From: Paracoccus yibinensis
GTDB lineage: Bacteria; Pseudomonadota; Alphaproteobacteria; Rhodobacterales; Rhodobacteraceae
Assembly (NCBI RefSeq): GCF_030846195.1
Contig: NZ_JAVCWH010000011.1
Span: forward strand, 1-64,000
Direction: 5' to 3'
Length of the DNA: 64,000 bases
Shown here in pieces: positions 61,679-64,000 of this stretch. Position 1 is the stretch's first letter; each line of letters begins with the position of its first letter. Under the pieces are notes generated by a model, which ran no database searches, had not been told where the DNA came from, and worked only from the letters and a program-made list of their open reading frames with translations. Both the position numbers and the translations under genes were made by a program.

Positions 61679-62917
61679 ATGTTCATAGGTGCCATTGCCG
61701 ACGACTTGACCGGTGCGTCCGATCTGTCGTTGGTTCTTTCGCGAAGCGGGATGAAAGTGGTTCAGGTCGTGGGCATTCCCGCGCCCGATCTGGCGACTGG
61801 CGACGCCGACGCAGTCGTCATTTCGTTGAAAAGCCGCACGATCCCCGCTGCCCAGGCGGTCGAGCAATCGCTGGCTTCTGCCCGTGTGCTGCTGGCGCTT
61901 GGGGCGCAGCAGATCATATTCAAGTACTGCTCGACCTTCGATTCCACCGACCAGGGCAATATCGGACCCGTGACCGAAGCCTTGATGCAGCTTCTGGGCG
62001 AGACCCGGACCATCGCCTGCCCGGCCTTCCCCGCCAATGGCCGGCGTGTCTATCGCGGGCACCTGTTTGTCGGCGACCAGCTTTTGTCGGAAAGCGGGAT
62101 GAAGGATCATCCGCTGACCCCGATGCGCGATGCCAACCTGCCCCGCGTGCTGCAACGGCAATGCAACCTTCCGGTCTCGCTTGTTCCGCATGAAGTGGTG
62201 GCGGATGCGGCAGCTTTGCAGGCGGCCCTTGATCGGCTGGAGGGGATCGCCGTTGTGGACGCCCTGACGGATGCCGACCTTCGTGCCATCGGTCAAGCGG
62301 CGCGGAACATGCGGCTGGTGACGGGCAGTTCGGGCGTGGCGCTTGGCCTGCCCGACAACTTTCTGCGCGGTGACGTGCGATCTCCAGGCCCCGCCCTCCG
62401 GGTGTCCAAAGGCGGGGCGGTCATTCTTGCCGGTTCCTGTTCCGGGGCAACACGGGGGCAGGTGGCAAAGGCGCTTGCGGCGGACGTTCCCGCGTTTCGC
62501 GTCGATGCGATGGACATTGCCGAAGGGCGTATCAGTGTCGCAGAGGTGCTGGATTTCGTGCTTTCCGCGCGCAGCGGGACCCCGCCCCTGGTCTATTCCA
62601 GTGCGAATCCCGCGTCGGTGCAGGCGGTCCAGTCCAGGCTTGGCCGGGACAGGTCGGGAAGCCTGGTCGAGGAGTTCTTTGGCACGCTCGCTTCCGACTT
62701 GCTGCGGCAGGGCGTGAACCGGTTTGTCGTGGCAGGGGGAGAGACCTCGGGCGCCGTCGTGACCGCATTGCGGGTGCGCGCCTTGCAGATCGGACCGGAA
62801 ATCGCACCGGGCGTCCCTTGGACCTGCACTCCAGACAGGAAACTGGCCCTTGCCCTGAAATCCGGAAACTTCGGCGCCGATGATTTCTTCCTGAAGGCAT
62901 GGGATTTGCTGCCGTGA
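61679..62917 (+). CDS. otnK: Four-carbon acid sugar kinase (DUF1537, OtnK-like)
   Basis: This 412-residue kinase phosphorylates 3-oxo-tetronate-type sugar acids at C4. The N-terminal domain begins GAIADDLTGASDLSLVLSRS and has IIFKYCSTFDSTDQGNIGPV and ACPAFPANGRRVYRGHLFV. The C-terminal nucleotide domain carries LAGSCSGATRGQVAKAL and FVVAGGETSGAVVTALRV, the standard DUF1537 ends. The length fits OtnK of the D-threonate / erythronate pathways. It overlaps the OtnC-like aldolase gene, so the two act together. OtnK homologues of other specificity (D-apionate and similar) are possible. Confidence 0.9.
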   Translation: MFIGAIADDLTGASDLSLVLSRSGMKVVQVVGIPAPDLATGDADAVVISLKSRTIPAAQAVEQSLASARVLLALGAQQIIFKYCSTFDSTDQGNIGPVTEALMQLLGETRTIACPAFPANGRRVYRGHLFVGDQLLSESGMKDHPLTPMRDANLPRVLQRQCNLPVSLVPHEVVADAAALQAALDRLEGIAVVDALTDADLRAIGQAARNMRLVTGSSGVALGLPDNFLRGDVRSPGPALRVSKGGAVILAGSCSGATRGQVAKALAADVPAFRVDAMDIAEGRISVAEVLDFVLSARSGTPPLVYSSANPASVQAVQSRLGRDRSGSLVEEFFGTLASDLLRQGVNRFVVAGGETSGAVVTALRVRALQIGPEIAPGVPWTCTPDRKLALALKSGNFGADDFFLKAWDLLP

Positions 62918-63555
62918 CCGGGGTCATTTCAGAAGCGACCAGAACGCGCGACCTGATTGCCCAGGTGGGCAGATCGCTGTTCGACAGGGGACTGACACCC
63001 GGTTCGTCCGGCAATATCTCGGTCCGGCTGTCGGATGGCTCGATGTTGATGACGCCCACCGGCGCCTCGCTGGGCAGGCTTGACCCGGCCCGGTTGTCGC
63101 ATCTGGATGCCCGGTGCAATCACCTGTCGGGCGACAAACCCACGAAAGAGGCCTTCCTGCATTCCTGCATGTACTGCCGCCGCAAGGATGCAGGCGCGGT
63201 GGTGCATCTGCATTCAACTCATGCCGTTGCCGTCAGCATGCTGGCCGGTGTCGATGCTGCTGATGTCTTGCCGCCGCTGACTGCCTATTATGTGATGCGC
63301 GTGGGACGCCTGCCGCTGATCCCCTATCATGCGCCAGGCGATCGGGATCTGGCCTTGGCTGTCGATGCGCAGGCGGAACGCAACCATGCAGTCCTGCTGG
63401 CCAACCACGGGCCGGTGGTCGCAGGAGCGTCGCTGCTCGATGCGCAATATGCCATGGAGGAACTCGAGGAAACTGCGAGGCTGTTTCTGCTGCTCGGCGA
63501 TCGATTAATCCGACCGTTGACGCCCGACCAAGCGGATGCGTTACGAGGTCCGTGA
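62899..63555 (+). CDS. otnC: Class II aldolase/decarboxylase (OtnC-like)
   Basis: This 218-residue zinc enzyme probably decarboxylates 3-oxo-tetronate 4-phosphate to dihydroxyacetone phosphate. It has VGRSLFDRGLTPGSSGNISV, then LMTPTGASLGRLDPARLSHL, the acid in DKPTKEAFLH, the zinc pair in GAVVHLHSTHAVAVSML and a third His in LLANHGPVVAGAS. Length matches OtnC. Its start overlaps the kinase stop. The ATG at 62899 is annotated, but an in-frame GTG at 62914 overlaps the kinase stop as GTGA and fits the family N-terminus as well. It closes the plus-strand arm of the cluster. Confidence 0.9.
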   Translation: MGFAAVTGVISEATRTRDLIAQVGRSLFDRGLTPGSSGNISVRLSDGSMLMTPTGASLGRLDPARLSHLDARCNHLSGDKPTKEAFLHSCMYCRRKDAGAVVHLHSTHAVAVSMLAGVDAADVLPPLTAYYVMRVGRLPLIPYHAPGDRDLALAVDAQAERNHAVLLANHGPVVAGASLLDAQYAMEELEETARLFLLLGDRLIRPLTPDQADALRGP

Positions 63556-63640
63556 GGTTTTCGGCAACCTGTCGCGCAGCATCGACAAACGCCGGGCCAG
63601 TTCCTGAGCCTTCCCGACATTCTTTCGCGCTGCACAGGCT

Positions 63641-64000
63641 TCAAGTGCTTTCTGGCGTGGGCGCGTCCAACGGCTCGCCCTCGTCCACGTCCGGCGTATC
63701 CTCGGCCTCGACGCTGTCTTCCAGCATGTCCCCGGTATCGTCCAGGCCGGCTGCATCGTCGGGGCCGACGCCAAATCGGCCGGCCACGTCGGGGGCATAG
63801 CGGAACAGGTCGCCACGCAGCTTCAGAAGCGACAGGTCCTTGGTCTTGGCTTCCAGCATTACGTCGAAGTCCAGGCCCTGAGCCTCGCGCATGAAGGTCG
63901 CGAATTCGAAGGGGTTGGTGAAATCCGCATGACCCGTCCAGATGGGCGGCAGCAGCACCGTCTTGAAGCGAGAGGTGGGTTTCACGACATCCTTGGTCAG
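63641..64000 (-). CDS. UV damage endonuclease UvsE-like protein, 3' part only
   Basis: The minus-strand frame is open to the window edge and gives the C-terminal part of the protein: LLPPIWTGHADFTNPFEFAT, then FDVMLEAKTKDLSLLKLRGD. The MLEAK block is the UvsE/UVDE motif with the metal Glu and Lys. The tail after it is acidic and variable (DAAGLDDTGDMLEDSVEAED). UvsE cuts DNA next to UV photoproducts in an alternative excision repair route. The N-terminus lies outside the window. It converges on the OtnC-like gene across an 85-bp gap with no feature seen. Confidence 0.75.
   Translation of the reverse strand: MTKDVVKPTSRFKTVLLPPIWTGHADFTNPFEFATFMREAQGLDFDVMLEAKTKDLSLLKLRGDLFRYAPDVAGRFGVGPDDAAGLDDTGDMLEDSVEAEDTPDVDEGEPLDAPTPEST

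Overview
The window looks like accessory DNA from a high-GC alphaproteobacterium of the Rhodobacteraceae, most like Paracoccus. This is judged from codon use, HWE-type sensor kinases, an NsrR/flavohemoglobin pair, Liv-type importers and catabolic operons with ATGA stop/start overlaps. It has no rRNA, tRNA, CRISPR array or replication gene. It mixes compact catabolic operons with many gene remnants and one apparently intact IS30-family element, as expected of a plasmid, chromid or island.

Layout. 0-1.25 kb: IS30-family insertion sequence. 1.4-15 kb: four large sensor histidine kinases (one followed directly by a single-domain response regulator), tctBA fragments, the divergent nsrR/hmp nitric-oxide module with two NsrR-like operators, a DUF6522 gene, a DUF427 gene and a truncated CIA30-family gene. 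15-15.3 kb: IS3 orfA remnant. 15.6-31.9 kb (minus strand): a Liv-type ABC importer, two MarR regulators and a run of catabolic genes: kynA, an alpha/beta-hydrolase formamidase, 2-aminobenzoate-CoA ligase, RidA, thioesterase, acyl-CoA dehydrogenase, a crotonase-fold enzyme, SDR, and the fused 2-aminobenzoyl-CoA monooxygenase/reductase. 32.2-33.5 kb (plus strand): 3-hydroxyacyl-CoA dehydrogenase and a broken thiolase. 33.6-35.4 kb: an Ntn amidase and three abutting gene fragments. 35.5-43.5 kb: kynureninase, an SDR, a second Liv-type importer and a divergent GntR regulator. 43.5-45.2 kb: remnants of hydroxypyruvate isomerase, class A beta-lactamase, an AmpR-like regulator and an IS1595 transposase. 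45.4-63.6 kb: a sugar-type ABC importer with four SnoaL-like proteins, two LacI regulators, RraA-like and HpcH-like lyases, an alpha/beta hydrolase, an SDR, a histidinol-dehydrogenase-family enzyme, a bicupin, a four-carbon acid sugar kinase and a class II aldolase/decarboxylase. 63.6-64 kb: the 3' end of a UvsE-like repair endonuclease.

How the genes work together. The 15.6-42.6 kb part encodes a tryptophan-degrading route: tryptophan to N-formylkynurenine (KynA), kynurenine (formamidase), anthranilate (KynU), anthraniloyl-CoA (ligase), dearomatised product (AbmA-like fusion), then deamination, ring opening and beta-oxidation by the neighbouring genes. A perfect 13-bp inverted repeat upstream of the monooxygenase gene is a likely MarR operator. 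The only thiolase here is a pseudogene, so the last cleavage must be encoded elsewhere.

The 45.4-63.6 kb part is the best candidate for an undescribed pathway. Its substrate cannot be read from the sequence. OtnK/OtnC-type genes suggest a 3-oxo-tetronate 4-phosphate stage. The palindrome TGCATTCGAATGCA or a near copy lies at three promoter regions, tying both arms of the cluster into one likely LacI regulon.
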